Positions 10,472 to 22,136 are shown, counted from the first letter of the stretch. The stretch is DNA of 64,000 bases from Hyaloscypha bicolor E (GCF_002865645.1 NW_020194620.1:131353-195352), one strand, 5' to 3'. The notes: generated by a model from the letters alone, not told the origin. Numbers and translations are program-made.

Positions 10472-13261
10472 ATGGTCACTCGGAAACCCCTCCCCGCAGA
10501 CTCCAGTCTTGCGCCTGCCGCCCCTCTCCCATACCCCACCACGCCTCTAGCAACACAGAATCCCCCTCCTTTTCGAATGCAAGATGCACATGGTCAGCTT
10601 CGATCGCCAGATTCGGAACAAGAAGAGGACAATCCATGGAGCGGGGACGATGAGGAGCAAGCAGCTCCGCCACCAAAAGAGCTGCCAGAGTTGTTGAGAG
10701 TTGGACCTCCCAAGGGATATACACCGAAGGCCTCGCAGGAGAAGCTGACTCCTCAACCTACGTCGACAAATCCGTTCATACTGAGACAAAATTCCGGTGG
10801 AATGAAGGAGAGTAGTGCTGATGCTTGGGGCGAGAAACCGCCTCCAAGCGGTGCTCCTCCACCAATTCCCAAAGGTCTGCAATCTGGAATTCCGGGGAAG
10901 GAATACATTGCTAAGATCGAAGCAGCTACCCCTCCTCCAACCGAACAATTTGCGAATCTATCCGTCCCCGAACCGAGCACAAACCCTTGGCAACCTGCTC
11001 TGGCCGAGAAGAAATCACAGCCTCTGTCCATACACCGTCAGGATTCCGGAAACGCAGCATGGTCCAGTGCACCACCCACACGTCAAGCTCCTGCGGCTCC
11101 TCCAATGGATAGTTCACAGCCAGCTTTGATTGACTTGGAAGAACCGGAAAGTCCTGCGTGGGATGAAGATGAAGCTTCACCAGTGGTACACGAGCTGTCG
11201 GCGGAGGCAGTACCGGAAGTCCAACAAATTAATGAAGATACCCATGCTTGGGACGAACATCAGGGACAAGGAGAATCAAACCCTCCCACGAACAGCTTCT
11301 TGGCCGTAGAGCAAGGTGAGGGTTGGAATATTGTGGATCATGAGACAACCGGACAGCAAAGCGGTGTTATATCAGGGGATGGGACCGTTCTTGAACGATA
11401 TCCTACGGAAGAAGACGCCCCAGCCTTGCCTCCCAGAAGGTCCCAGGAACAGCCTCCTCAACAACCCCCAAGACCATCCATCGTAACCACCAATGCCAGC
11501 GAATCCTCTGTCACGAGTCCAACAACAAAAAAGCAAAGAAAAGAAACGTATGAGATCAAGAAGATTACTTGGCACGATGTTACCGCGAAAAAGAACCCGA
11601 GGGTATCTCCTATCCTGATACAGAATGCCAATGGTCCTTGTCCGTTACTAGCTCTTGTCAACGCCCTTACTCTATCGACTCCCGCAGACGTCGAAACAGC
11701 CTTGGTTGATACATTACGATCACGTGAACAAGTCAGTCTTGGCTTATTGTTGGATGCTGTCTTTGACGAACTCATGTCCGGCCGAAGGGGAGATGCTGCG
11801 CAAGCATTACCGGATGTCAGCGATTTATACTCGTTCCTAATAACGCTCCATACCGGGATGAACGTCAATCCCTCTTTCGTTCCACCCCCAGCAACGAAGG
11901 CACGAAACGATCCTCGGAACTCAATGTCACACGTCCACCCCTCAGAGCGGGAAGCAGCCATCCCAGGGACTTTCGAAGATACCCGAGAAATGAAGCTTTA
12001 CAGCACATTCTCGATACCTCTGATTCATGGTTGGCTTCCCGAGGCCGGCACGCAGGCATTCGCGGCGCTAGACCGTTCAGCGAAAACCTACGAGGATGCC
12101 CAAAATTTAATGTTCCACGGAGAAGGACTCGAAGACAAGTTACAGCGCGAAGGTCTCAGCTTTGAGGAACAGGCAACACTAGAAGACATCGCAACAATCA
12201 ATGCATTCTTCTCTTCCAATGCAACACAACTCACCCCGTACGGACTTCAGACCATCACCACCTCTCTTGCACCAGGTGCAGTAGCGATTTTATTCCGAAA
12301 TGACCATTTTTCCACCTTATACCGCCATCCGGATACGCTTCAACTCCTGCAATTGGTCACAGATATGGGCTACGCAGGCCACGAAGAAGTAGTCTGGGAA
12401 TCCCTCCTCGACGTAACAGGTGAGAATGCTGAGTTCTTCTCCGGTGATTTTCGTCTCGTGGGCGGCGCACTACAAACGCCATCAGCATCTACACCTGCTG
12501 CAGGGCATTCCGACGGCTGGACAACTGTCCAAAATCGTCGCGCCAACACCAACCAGAACCACCAATTAACGCCCAGCTCCTCTTCTCACAATCAGCCCCC
12601 GCAATCACCGAATACCGAGCAAGAAGACCACGATCTAGCCCTTGCTTTGCAGCTGCAAGAAGAAGAAGAAGAGCGGCATCACGCCGAACTCGCTCGTCGA
12701 CGACGAGAAACGGAGCTGAGCCAACAATATATCGAGCAGCAGGGCCGCGAACCCAACAACAACGTGCCCGTCTCATCGCGAGGCGGTGGACGAACGCGCG
12801 GGAATCCTGCCGCGAATCGAGGGGCTCCTGCCAACACTCGTGGAAGGGGCTCGTCAAGCAATATCAATGTCAATGCACCGCAGGAAGCTCGCCCAGCGAT
12901 ACCGCCACGGAGGAGTAATGCAGGGACGCATGTAATTGCGGATCCTGAGGCAGGAGTAGCGGACGCGCCACCTTCTTACGAGCAAGCTGCGAACCAGGCG
13001 GCGTATGTGCCGCCTAGTAATCATCCTGCCCATCCTTCTACTCCACTCGGAGGACCCGGCGGGGGAGGGAGAAGGATGAGTGCATATAGTGCTAATGCGG
13101 CGAATGTGGGATATCAAAGTCCGGTGGGCAGGGTGGCGACGGGAGGCAGGAGGGGAACACTGATTGAACAGATTCCGGGGCCGGGGCCGGGGCCTGGAGT
13201 TGGGAGGAGGAATACTGGTGGGAGTGACCAACAGAGGGAGAGGGATTGTGTTGTTATGTGA
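10472..13261 (+). CDS. MINDY-family Lys48-specific deubiquitinase with MIU and CAAX box
   Basis: MINDY enzymes are cysteine proteases that trim Lys48-linked polyubiquitin. This single-exon gene encodes 929 residues. Residues 1-360 are proline-, serine- and acid-rich and probably disordered. The catalytic domain starts near ITWHDVTAKKNPRVSPILIQ. Oxyanion-hole Gln384 and nucleophile Cys390 lie in ILIQNANGPCPLLALVNAL, and the catalytic His is His612 in DHFSTLYRH. After the domain, a motif around residues 718-735 (EDHDLALALQLQEEEEE) matches a motif interacting with ubiquitin. A long Gly/Pro/Arg-rich tail follows. The protein ends CVVM, a complete CAAX box, implying prenylation and membrane attachment; that is inference from the motif. 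The ATG at 10472 is the first in frame after a pyrimidine-rich leader; Met35 in MQDAHG is an alternative start. It diverges from TRM6. Confidence 0.92.
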   Translation: MVTRKPLPADSSLAPAAPLPYPTTPLATQNPPPFRMQDAHGQLRSPDSEQEEDNPWSGDDEEQAAPPPKELPELLRVGPPKGYTPKASQEKLTPQPTSTNPFILRQNSGGMKESSADAWGEKPPPSGAPPPIPKGLQSGIPGKEYIAKIEAATPPPTEQFANLSVPEPSTNPWQPALAEKKSQPLSIHRQDSGNAAWSSAPPTRQAPAAPPMDSSQPALIDLEEPESPAWDEDEASPVVHELSAEAVPEVQQINEDTHAWDEHQGQGESNPPTNSFLAVEQGEGWNIVDHETTGQQSGVISGDGTVLERYPTEEDAPALPPRRSQEQPPQQPPRPSIVTTNASESSVTSPTTKKQRKETYEIKKITWHDVTAKKNPRVSPILIQNANGPCPLLALVNALTLSTPADVETALVDTLRSREQVSLGLLLDAVFDELMSGRRGDAAQALPDVSDLYSFLITLHTGMNVNPSFVPPPATKARNDPRNSMSHVHPSEREAAIPGTFEDTREMKLYSTFSIPLIHGWLPEAGTQAFAALDRSAKTYEDAQNLMFHGEGLEDKLQREGLSFEEQATLEDIATINAFFSSNATQLTPYGLQTITTSLAPGAVAILFRNDHFSTLYRHPDTLQLLQLVTDMGYAGHEEVVWESLLDVTGENAEFFSGDFRLVGGALQTPSASTPAAGHSDGWTTVQNRRANTNQNHQLTPSSSSHNQPPQSPNTEQEDHDLALALQLQEEEEERHHAELARRRRETELSQQYIEQQGREPNNNVPVSSRGGGRTRGNPAANRGAPANTRGRGSSSNINVNAPQEARPAIPPRRSNAGTHVIADPEAGVADAPPSYEQAANQAAYVPPSNHPAHPSTPLGGPGGGGRRMSAYSANAANVGYQSPVGRVATGGRRGTLIEQIPGPGPGPGVGRRNTGGSDQQRERDCVVM

Positions 13262-14868
13262 TTGAAAGTATTCGATGAGATGATTTATGAATGGACGGAT
13301 GGTTTGGGAGATAGCAGGCGTGGAGTTTGGGCGGTAAGCTGGCGGAATGAATTGCGATATTTTTGGGGTGGGAAACGGAATGAAGATATAATATATTGTG
13401 TTGTGTATTATGACCTTCTCCTTGGTTTCTGTTGCATTGTACGAGGTTCGTTTGTCGGGCAGTCGTCTGGTGAGATCAAGTGATTGGATTCACCTTTACA
13501 CTGCATGAAAGAGGTTTACGCAATGTCCTTCGGCAACCTCATTTCGTCATTTCAGATACCTTCGATCTCGCTTCCACCTTCATTTTCCGCGTCTCAAGTC
13601 CTCCCTGATCCCTCCTTCGTGCTCGAACGGCGTTCCCACTACCAAAAGGAACATTTCGAGCAGCGCTCAAAATGCACCTGCTCACTTTCCTATCAAGGTT
13701 TCTGGCCTTTCCCACCATCGCCCATCATCGCTCGGCGAGCAATGGCACAAAGGCAAGTCCGTCGGTCTATCATTTAACGCGACACACCCAACTCACGCCC
13801 TCGCCGCCAATCGACGCACCGAGCACCACGATGCTAGCGACGATGCCTTGCACGCCCTTCCCCGGCCGCGGCGCGCACGAGTTCGAGTCGATCGTCACGG
13901 CTCACAATCGGCGGCCGATGATGACGGCAGCGACCAGGGGACCGCTGCGACGGAGGCCGGAGAAGCAGGTGCCGCGTTCGACGTATGGCTTGGAGGAGAT
14001 GCTGCGCGAGTTTGGGAGGGAATTGGGGATTGCGGAGATTGTGTTTGTGGAGTGGTTGATTCTTTGCTGGTTGGAGATGGAAGAAGGCAAGGGGTAGGGA
14101 CAGAGGCGGTGGGAGTGATGGGTTTAAAGTGATGCGATTTTGGGGTCTGTCGGATGGGATGAAATCGAATTTGGGGGGGGGAGGCCTAGTTTTATGGCGC
14201 AGGATTCTCATCTGCGAATAGAGCGATTTCTCGGTCTTTGGGTTCAGGAGAGAGGAGAGAGGAGAGGCGGGGGGGGTTCGCCAAACTCAGGGGCTGCTCT
14301 TTTGCGTACAGTCACTTTTCGCGTTAAGCAAGATCATCAAGAATGAGCAACGGCTTATAAGTACGACGAAAGGACTTCCGCGACGCTGTTCCCATCAAAT
14401 GATTCCCTCTCTCTTCTGTTTCTGGAAAAACTTAAAACATATCAAGTCACGTGCAAACTCTGTTTAATATCAATCTGACTCAGCCGATGATTTCCAAGCT
14501 GACCTCCGGCTTCTATTCCGGCATCTCGCAAACTTTCTTCCCAACACCGCTAAAAGCATCGCGTCAAGTGTGACACTCTCTCAGAAGTAAGGCACCTCCA
14601 TCTCACTGCTCATGGTGGCTTTGTAATACGGTACCGATCCATTTACCGTCCGGACACGGTACCCGAAACCTGCATCGTTCTCCGTGCTAAAAGCCGAGGT
14701 CCTGAGTACATCTCCGACGGCCCCCCCCACATCATCCGGTCACTAAACCTCATCACCGAGCTTCTCATCCGATCGCTCCTCGATCATTTCTCGACCTTAA
14801 CTCCATCCTCTCTCACACAAAAAACACCTTACAATCAAACAAACACCGTCAACTCCATCTCCGATGCA
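13262..14868. other. Intergenic region with one weak ORF and a CT-rich promoter
   Basis: 1.6 kb without a firm gene. A plus-strand frame at 13672-14097 (141 codons) is GC-rich and open, but overlapping frames are equally open and no domain is seen. It may be a small unknown protein. From about 14380 the DNA becomes pyrimidine-rich, with CACGTG at about 14448 and a run of C at about 14721. This is the likely promoter and 5' UTR of the Zn2Cys6 gene. Confidence 0.4.
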
Positions 14869-17711
14869 ATGGACCACACATCCGACGCAGAAGCCGGACA
14901 TATCCTCACGCACCTGTCGTCCGGCTCCTCGTACCCCAGCACCCACCACCAACAACTAACGCCCTCCTCTTCCGCGCAGGGAATCTCGCCCACCTCGTCC
15001 CAGCAACAGCATCAGCACCAACAAGATTCCGTTTCGCATTCTCCGGCTGCAAGTCGGACCCAGAGCTCGGCCGTCAAAAGGTCGAGACAACGACCGACGA
15101 AGTCGTGTGAGGAATGCAGGAGGAAGAAGTTGAAGTGTGATCGAGAGTTGCCTTGTAGTAATTGTAAGAAGGGGGGGCGAGATGGGAGCATTTGCTATTT
15201 TAAAGATGCGGCGGGGCTTGATGTTGGGTCTGCTCCGAAGCGAGCGCGGGTTGAAGATCTCGGGTTCCATGAAAGAGTTAGTAGGCCGTACGCGAGCGGT
15301 GGAGGAGGGTATGGGAGTAGAGAAGGGGGTGATGTCGATAGAGGGTACTATCCTAATGTACCGCAGCTAGCGAGGGTCGATTCGATTGGACCTAGACGAG
15401 GGAGCCAAGCTTATGGGATGAGCGATGTTGATGTTCTGCGTCAGACGAAGCAGGCACCGCAGAGTGAGAACCGTGCTCGGATGTCGAACGGGGAGACAGA
15501 CAGGTGTCCGAATATGCCTGCACTGGCAAGAGAGAATAATATGGGGTTTGGGAGGGGGATGTTTGTGTATGGGATGAGTGATGTCTCGGCGGAAGCGGCG
15601 CAGGAACGGGGAGATCAACTGCCGACTCCGGTGTCGAGTACGGGGTTGGGACAGGTAGCGAGTGTGGGGGCGTTGGGGAGGGTGCATGTTAAGGGGTCGA
15701 GGTCGAGGTATGTTGGGATTGGGGACCGGATGGCTATGCTGGATCACGTGAGTCTCCCTATTAGTCTGAGGGTTTTGCTAATGGTGGATAGTTTGACAAC
15801 TCTAAATGTTTCATCCTGAGAAGCTTCAAAGATCCTGAGATGTGTGGTGTGATTCAAGAGCTGGCTGCGTATCAGAATGCGTTCCAGCCTAAGAACAAAC
15901 TTCGGCACGTCATTCCGCAGGATCGAGACGAGCTTATGGTAGAGATGATGAAGGCTTTGCCTTCTAGCTTCCTGTTTGGGATCCTACAAGCTAGGTATAT
16001 CCAGAACTGGGAAACAATATGGAGAGTCCTTCACATCGGGACATTCATGAAAGAATGCGATCAAGCGTCTGCAGTAATCGAGTCAGGAACCTTGACGCTG
16101 CCACCACACATCCACGACCGGGTCATCCCTCAAATCCTGGCCATAATCTCAACAGCATCCCGGCTCAACGACCCAAACGAACGCGGCTCGGCAACGGAAC
16201 GAATATCCGACGACCAGATCACCAAGAACCTCGAGATGGTAGAAGCCTGGCTCGACAGCCAGCACGGCAAAGCACTTGTCAACTTCCCCACCCTGCAAAC
16301 ACGCACTCTCCTCCTCCTAGCCCGGCAAGCAAACCTTGCTACCCCATCAGAACTATGGGTTGAATCTGGGATCTTGGTCAGAAACGCCATGGTGATGGGC
16401 CTGCATCAAGATCCCGAGCCTTGGGAATTCTCTAAGTTTGATAAAGAAGCCCGAAGGAAACTATGGCTTACGATCGTTGAACTCGATCTGCAGTTCTCTC
16501 TAGCGGCAGGGATGCCGTCTGCTGTTAATTCAAAGATGTTCAACACCAGAGAATTATTGAATGTCGATGATCAAGACTTGACTCCTGAGATGACTGAGTA
16601 TCCGGCAAGCAAATTAGTTACAAGCTACACAGACGCCTTACCTCAACTAGCGCTCTCCGCTTGTCTTGCTTTGCGGTTACAGATTACGAATTTACTCGGT
16701 TCAAATCTCAACCTCGCAACCTCAGCCCCGCACCTCCTCCGTCTGGCTTCCGAACTCGAAAAACACCTCCAATCGCTACCTCCCCCGTTCCGCTCCTCTA
16801 CCCGCTCCGGTTCAAGCTCAAACAAACGTCTCCACCGCCTCTTCACATCAATTCAACTCGAATTATCTATCCGTCGGCCACTCCTCGCTCTATACCGTGC
16901 GATCTCGATGTCTGAAATCGGAGAGCGCTTTCCAGAAGCAAGGAAAGGAGCCGTGAAAAACGGGTTAGCGGTACTGGGCAACCTCGATGCGCTGGATCCA
17001 GCGGTCGCGGATCTGAGTGCTGTGAAAGGGAAGGAGTATCTTAACCTCTTCCACATACTTCATCGAAACAGCGTCCTCCAGTCAGCTTTAATTTTATGTT
17101 ATGAAATCAAACTCTACAACTCGCGCTCCTCTACTTCATCCTCGTCCTCAGCCGAGTATGCACATGAGAGGGAAGGAGAAAGGGAAGGAGAAATAGATGT
17201 GGACTGGGTCCAGAGCCGAGTTTCCTTTACAAGGGTAGTAGAGAATACGGTCAAGAGCTTGTTAGACAGGATCGGTGGGTTTGGCTGTGATTTGAAGGAC
17301 ATTCTGCCGCTTTGTGTGGCGCTTTGTAGTGTTAGGTGTGATGGTGATGCTGAGGAGAGGAAGAAGTTGATGAAGAGGGGCGCGGAGAGGGTGAGGGATG
17401 CGTGTCGAATTGTTAGGCCGGATGTGCTTATCAAGTTCAGGACGGAGCTGAATGAAGGTGGAGGTCGGGGGGTGTGTGGTGGCAGGGAGAGTGAAATGCT
17501 TGAGAGGGCAGGTAATTCCGGACGAAAAGGGACCGGGGATGGTGATCCTTTCCCATCTGATTTTGAGATGGGGTTTGAAGGGGTTGATATGGTAAACTTG
17601 ATTTTCTTTGATCCGATTTCGACGATAGAAGCTAATATGAGATAGATTCCAGACCTCGGGTTCGAGAATATGGACTTCGGCTTCTTCGACTGGGGCACGA
17701 ACCAATCCTGA
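14869..17711 (+). CDS. Zn2Cys6 transcription factor with Fungal_trans domain
   Basis: Three exons, 14869-15747, 15792-17591 and 17646-17711, encode 914 residues. A Gln/Ser/His-rich N-terminus leads to a complete binuclear zinc cluster with Cys80, 83, 90, 96, 99 and 109 in CEECRRKKLKC and CSNCKK. Between about 160 and 290 there is a glycine-rich linker with an internal duplication of 52-codon period. The fungal-specific regulatory domain (PF04082 type) spans about 330-650, including LLARQANLATPSELWVESG and RKLWLTIVELDLQFSLAAGMP. The first intron (gtgagt...ggatag, 44 bp) restores the family sequence FILRSFKDPEM. A final 54 bp intron (gtaaac...agatag) lets the protein end in an acidic/aromatic tail with FDWG instead of stopping at 17645. 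The product should be a nuclear DNA-binding regulator; its targets are unknown. Confidence 0.92.
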
Positions 17712-17749
17712 GCTTAATTCTAACATGTTTTCTGAAAAAGAATTGATGG

Positions 17750-18043
17750 TTACATTATATTACAATTCGCCAACCCAGCAATACTAAACCCGAGGTTACT
17801 CGCTAAGCTGGCGGTGATCCCCACGCTCCTCCGAAACTCCACCGGAAAACCAGGGGCCTGCTCCCTTGGCACGATTCTTGGCGGTAGAATTGGCTCTACA
17901 ATCTCTCTCCTTCGCCGGGCAATGGTGTTATTACTACGTACTCCTTCCTCGCCGAGAACTTCTACGATGTCCTCTCCAGATCCTTCCCTGACCCGGAACA
18001 TCGCGAAGTTTTCATAGTCAAAGTAGATGAAGTAAGTAGTCAT
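17750..18043 (-). CDS. Small hypothetical protein at the edge of an AT-rich block
   Basis: A 97-codon frame on the minus strand opens MTTYFIYFDYENFAMFRVREG and continues with an acidic then basic segment (EDIVEVLGEEG, IARRRREIVEP) and an alanine/leucine-rich end. Its composition matches the neighbouring genes rather than the AT-rich DNA that starts about 40 bp beyond its start codon. It converges with the Zn2Cys6 gene with 38 bp between stops. No family is recognised. It may be the intact end of a longer gene cut off by the adjacent repeat block. Confidence 0.35.
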   Translation of the reverse strand: MTTYFIYFDYENFAMFRVREGSGEDIVEVLGEEGVRSNNTIARRRREIVEPILPPRIVPREQAPGFPVEFRRSVGITASLASNLGFSIAGLANCNIM

Positions 18044-18114
18044 TCGCCACGGAGGCGTCCAGGGCTATGAACTACTGTCGCTCCGATCCAAAAACGACAA
18101 AACGGCCGGCGCCC

Positions 18115-18549
18115 TTTTTGCGCCCATAACAACTTTTTAACTACTACCTCGATCAATTAATATTAAGGCATATAATTATAGAATAGAACTAGGCAAATAA
18201 AAACTATTAGCCCGATTTTTAATGCAATTCATAATTAACTAATAATCGAACTTCGAAGTATATATATAATTTATACTTTATACTTTTTAATTATTTAAAA
18301 TATAATAATATTTTAAAAAACACATATCTAAGTAAATAATATAATAGACTTAAGACTAATAAGGCTTCTTAAGCTTTTATAAGCTTGTTATATATAATAA
18401 AAGCTTAAAATTTAAGAGCTATTATTAAAGAAAGTAAGGTAATAAAAGCTTATAATTTTAATTATATGCGATTTTATATATTATATAACGCGTAATTTTA
18501 ATTATATAAAACGGGAAAGGTTTTATGTGAGCTTATAATAATTAGGTGC
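18115..18549. repeat. AT-rich RIP-like block
   Basis: Composition changes abruptly after about 18115 to long A/T runs with stop codons in every frame and cytosines left mainly in CT context. This is the pattern of RIP-mutated repeats. No domain can be read. Confidence 0.7.
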
Positions 18550-18754
18550 TGTAATAGCGGAATTAATGCAATAGTCGGGGCTCAAAGTTCAGAGAATCTC
18601 AAGTATTAAAAATACTAAGCTAGAGAGTAAAGGAGAATGGAATGCTTCGTTCTTTAGTAGTGTTTTGCCAACCTCTAGCTTACTTGCCCGTTTCAGGCGC
18701 GTTTCCTCCCGTGTAATATTTGCGGCAGATTATATAGTTATGCCAGCCGTCACA
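18550..18754 (-). mobile_element. Degenerate solo LTR related to the copy at 54690
   Basis: The segment begins TGTAATAGCGG and ends CCGTCACA. It shares the order GGCTCAAAG, CTCAAGTATT and AAAATACTAAGCT with the reverse complement of the 54690-54903 element. The flanks ggtgc and cgtgc match at four of five positions, suggesting a worn 5 bp target duplication. No internal region is attached. Confidence 0.55.
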
Positions 18755-21434
18755 CGTGCTTTCTAACTCTCATAATATGAAAGATATTTAAAATCGGAGA
18801 ACAAGAAATTAATTACTATAAAATGTATAATAATCTGGATTAATATAACTTATATTAATTAATATTATAAATTCATAGTAGAAGTTCTTTTATTTTGTCT
18901 TTTTTAAACCAGACCTATTATAAGAGTAATTTATTAGTGTCTTCGGCACTTTTCCTTGATGGGATAAGCAATTAGTAATAGTTGTAAACACTGGAAAGAA
19001 AAACAAACCCCGCGAAGGAAAGAATCTCCGTAGAGAGAGTCGAGGAATAAGTTTAAAGCTATGCTATATCCAAGCCCGACGATTTCAAAACCCCTAATTG
19101 ACGTCCACATAACCGCAACCACCCGTTCCATGCCTATATGAACCATCCAGACGAGATGAAAGACAACCTGAGAAAATGTGAAATTTTCAGTAATATAAAG
19201 AGTTTCAAATTTGGATTTTATCGAAGCCGCACCTATACCGATCCATATAGAGACCCATAAGTATAGCGCCCTCCATTACAACTCATATGCCCCTCAGCTC
19301 TAATGAGACCATTCCACTAGTACGCCAAAACAAAGTACACATGAGAGTAATATTATCCTGGCTATCGATATGAACGTGGGTCCCTTGGCTTTTTGCACCA
19401 AATGCGCATGTCCTATGTGTTACGAGCGTTCGGTAGCTAAAATTATTCAACTTCTAACTTCCACCACCCTGAGTAGTGTACAAGATTTGCATGCAGTCGT
19501 TGACCGGGGGCGGGGGGGGTTGCGCCTGTAGCCGGGGAATAGCTCGCAAAGTCGGAGAGGAGCAGCTTTCTTGGACCTTCAGGAAAGGCTAGTGCAAAGC
19601 TCGAGAGAAGGGGAGTAACACTGCACGTAATGATCTGGAAATTCAAGTTGGTCTAAAGAGCTTGTTAGTAGCGGCTCTACTATATAGGGAAGAACGACAG
19701 ACTTGTGGTATATTTTGCGGAGCATTTGTTGTAATCTTCGGAGAGAAGATAGTTGGAATAGAGTTAATTACTCTCTTATAGTTATAAGGTATTAAAGTCT
19801 AATACTTATTCTTCTCCTAAAGTAAAACTAATTATTTTGTAAACTACGTTTTCATAGATTTCTTATTGAAAAAAACGATCACGGAATAAACCTAACGAGA
19901 AACGTGATGCTTGTATAATAATTTGAATGTGTAGAAGGTACTATTGAAAACTGAAGCAAATACCGGCATTTGCGAGTCCTTGGTCTCTCAATATCAAACA
20001 TGGCCTGATTCGTTCAGGTACGAAGGGAAAATGTTCTTAGAATCGGGTTTCTTTTCGGCCATGGCTTCGGCACGAGCTAGAAGCAACTTTGCTGACATAA
20101 TGACCTCTGCCTCGGCTGCAAAGTCACGGGCTCGTTCACTAATGAACAATGGTTAAGAAAAGGTGACAAGACCGATTATAAGTCGAACTAACTCCAATCT
20201 GATGTCCCAGTTGAGCGAACTGCTTTTCGGGTAAATCATATAGAGAGGTCCTGCAATGAAGTCACCCTTCGTGTTGCACAAACGTTACCGGGGCTCATAT
20301 GCTGGCGGGGATAGGCGCAAAAGATTGACCTCCTCCTGCCTCTCGAGCAGGTAGCTCAGGAGTGTGTAGAACGTCGGTCTCAATTAGAGATAGCCCCGGT
20401 ATCCTGCCAACGTTATTTTCGCCGATGAAGCCAGTCATGGAACAAGAGGGTTGAGGATAACAGAAGAGGGTGTCGCGCGAGGCAAGTTTCGTTGCCTCAT
20501 TGTACATGGTGAATATTGGTGTCTGACGCTTTAGGTGTATCTGCCCACATCGTGGCACTGCACTGGACCAAATATACATAGTCACGAGCACCGCTAGTTG
20601 GGCTACCATGACATGAGCCTTTGTGTATAGAGGAGCCAAAGGCTGAAGTACGAAATCCGCTAATATTGCTGCGATGATTAAAGGCACGTTTCTAGTTCAA
20701 AACTCTCAACTTCACTAATCAAATCACCCATACTCTGGTGGTTCAACCTCAGATCCCAAGGGCTAATAGAGCCGTAGATTATTCCGAACCCTCCCGAGAT
20801 CGAATACTCAGTTATAAGATCCCCCAAACGCTCTTAGTTAATACGAATATCGACTTTAATTATTGAGTATTAAAAGCTAGAGTTAGTTGCTAGCAACAAA
20901 AACGTAGAATCTGTTCCAAACGGCCCTAAGGCGTTTTGAGCTCCTTGATAATTTAGGGCAAACAGTACGTTTGATTTATTGCTATTAGTTGTTCGCAGGT
21001 TGGCTACCCTTAGCTAAACTGGATTACAAGAAGTCGAGACTCTCTCCAAGACAATCTCATAAGGGCCCTTGAAATCCTCAAGCTAGCTTTTGGTTACGAA
21101 GGCCTTAAACAAATAGCCTGCTTTCATACCTCTTATAACTGACTTCATTGCATTTTCCGCGTGTCACGACAAGTATCGCTCGCCGACTGGAGAGATCTGA
21201 GTCAATTACAACGCAGTTTCCTGGCAAAATTCGGCTTGGAAAGCGATCGGATATAGCACTTCAAGCCACCACGTCAATAAAGAGACACCGACATGACGGT
21301 TCTCAAACCCCCATGGCGGAAGGGGATATGCATGAAGAGCACTTCTGGCTCTATAACAGCAGGTGACGATGCTGTCGAAGTTGTCCGAGCTTTATGTACT
21401 CTTCTCTGTTTCCTTCTTGTCACTCGTCGCAGTT
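18755..21434. other. Gene-poor stretch with relic ORFs
   Basis: About 2.7 kb of moderately AT-rich DNA. Short frames (18934-19146, 19443-19646, 19944-20156) show no family features or splice support. The one longer frame, 20295-20687, is listed separately. Nothing else is recognised. Confidence 0.4.
20295..20687 (-). pseudogene. Hydrophobic ORF, possible gene fragment
   Basis: A 130-codon minus-strand frame starts MPLIIAAILADFVLQPLAPL and continues HVMVAQLAVLVTMYIWSSA, two hydrophobic stretches like membrane segments. A polar C-terminus with several cysteines follows. It has no recognisable family, and neither flank extends it by an obvious splice. It could be an exon of a membrane protein whose other exons have decayed. 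Confidence 0.25.
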
Positions 21435-22136
21435 TTAAACACAAACCACCGGCGTCTCCCCCAGAAACTCTCTCCCCTCCAAGCACCTACTCACTACGAA
21501 ATTCGCAACACTTGCTCTACTTATGCTCGCCAATAACCCCGCACCTTTCCCCTGCCCCCCAAGAATCTTAGCCTCCCTCAACTCCCCATCGTTTAACATA
21601 CACGGCCTGACAAGCGTCCACTCCAAATGCTCTCCCTGAAGGATCTCCTCCCACTCATCCGCCGTCTTACGCACCAATGCTTCAACAGCGTTATGGTCCG
21701 AGAACGCAAACGCCATTGGACTATGGTTGAGCATCATCCTCATTGGCCAACAGACGTTCGGATTTGAATCTCCCACTCCAAACGCAGATATGGTAATGAG
21801 ACGCTTGATCCCAAACTTCTTCATCGCTTCCAAGACCCTTTCATGGCTTTCTGTCATGAGACGTGGTGGCGAAGTAGGTTTACTGAAGGGTGAATCTGTT
21901 TCACGAACTGAAGCTAGAGCAATGACCACTGTGTCTGGGAGCCTTGGGGTTGCCTTGATAGCCGTTTCGACGTCTTGCTCGGCTATCGGTGAGCCGGTGA
22001 TTATCGTCAAGCCGGGTGTAGAGGTTAGCGAAGAAGGTTCGCGGATGAGTGCTGTTACTGCGTGGTTTTTCGAAAGGGCGGATGCAAGGATGAGATTCCC
22101 TGTTCGCCCCGTGGCGCCCAGGAGGAGGATATGCAT
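21435..22136 (-). CDS. NAD(P)-binding Rossmann protein (NmrA/SDR-like)
   Basis: A single-exon gene of 233 residues. It starts MHILLLGATGRTGNL, the glycine-rich dinucleotide-binding loop (GATGRTG, residues 7-13) of atypical short-chain dehydrogenases of the NAD(P)H-binding/NmrA group. Later landmarks are ALIREPSSL at the end of beta-2, VVIALASVRET, RLITISAFGVG in the third strand region, and LEWTLVRPCMLNDGEL in the substrate-side half. The family includes redox sensors and flavin or quinone reductase-like proteins; the substrate here is unknown. There is no targeting signal, so it is probably cytosolic. The ends are complete: ATG at 22136, stop at 21435. Its upstream region holds a (GGATCC)3 palindrome. 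Confidence 0.88.
   Translation of the reverse strand: MHILLLGATGRTGNLILASALSKNHAVTALIREPSSLTSTPGLTIITGSPIAEQDVETAIKATPRLPDTVVIALASVRETDSPFSKPTSPPRLMTESHERVLEAMKKFGIKRLITISAFGVGDSNPNVCWPMRMMLNHSPMAFAFSDHNAVEALVRKTADEWEEILQGEHLEWTLVRPCMLNDGELREAKILGGQGKGAGLLASISRASVANFVVSRCLEGREFLGETPVVCV

Noticed and set aside
13672..14097. 141-codon ORF between the MINDY and Zn2Cys6 genes as a secreted protein
   Set aside because: The N-terminus is only weakly signal-like and the other frames and strand are equally open; noted only inside the intergenic entry.
17592..17645. Stop of the Zn2Cys6 regulator at 17645
   Set aside because: A GT-AG pair at 17592-17645 restores the frame into an acidic/aromatic tail ending at 17711, more typical of the family.
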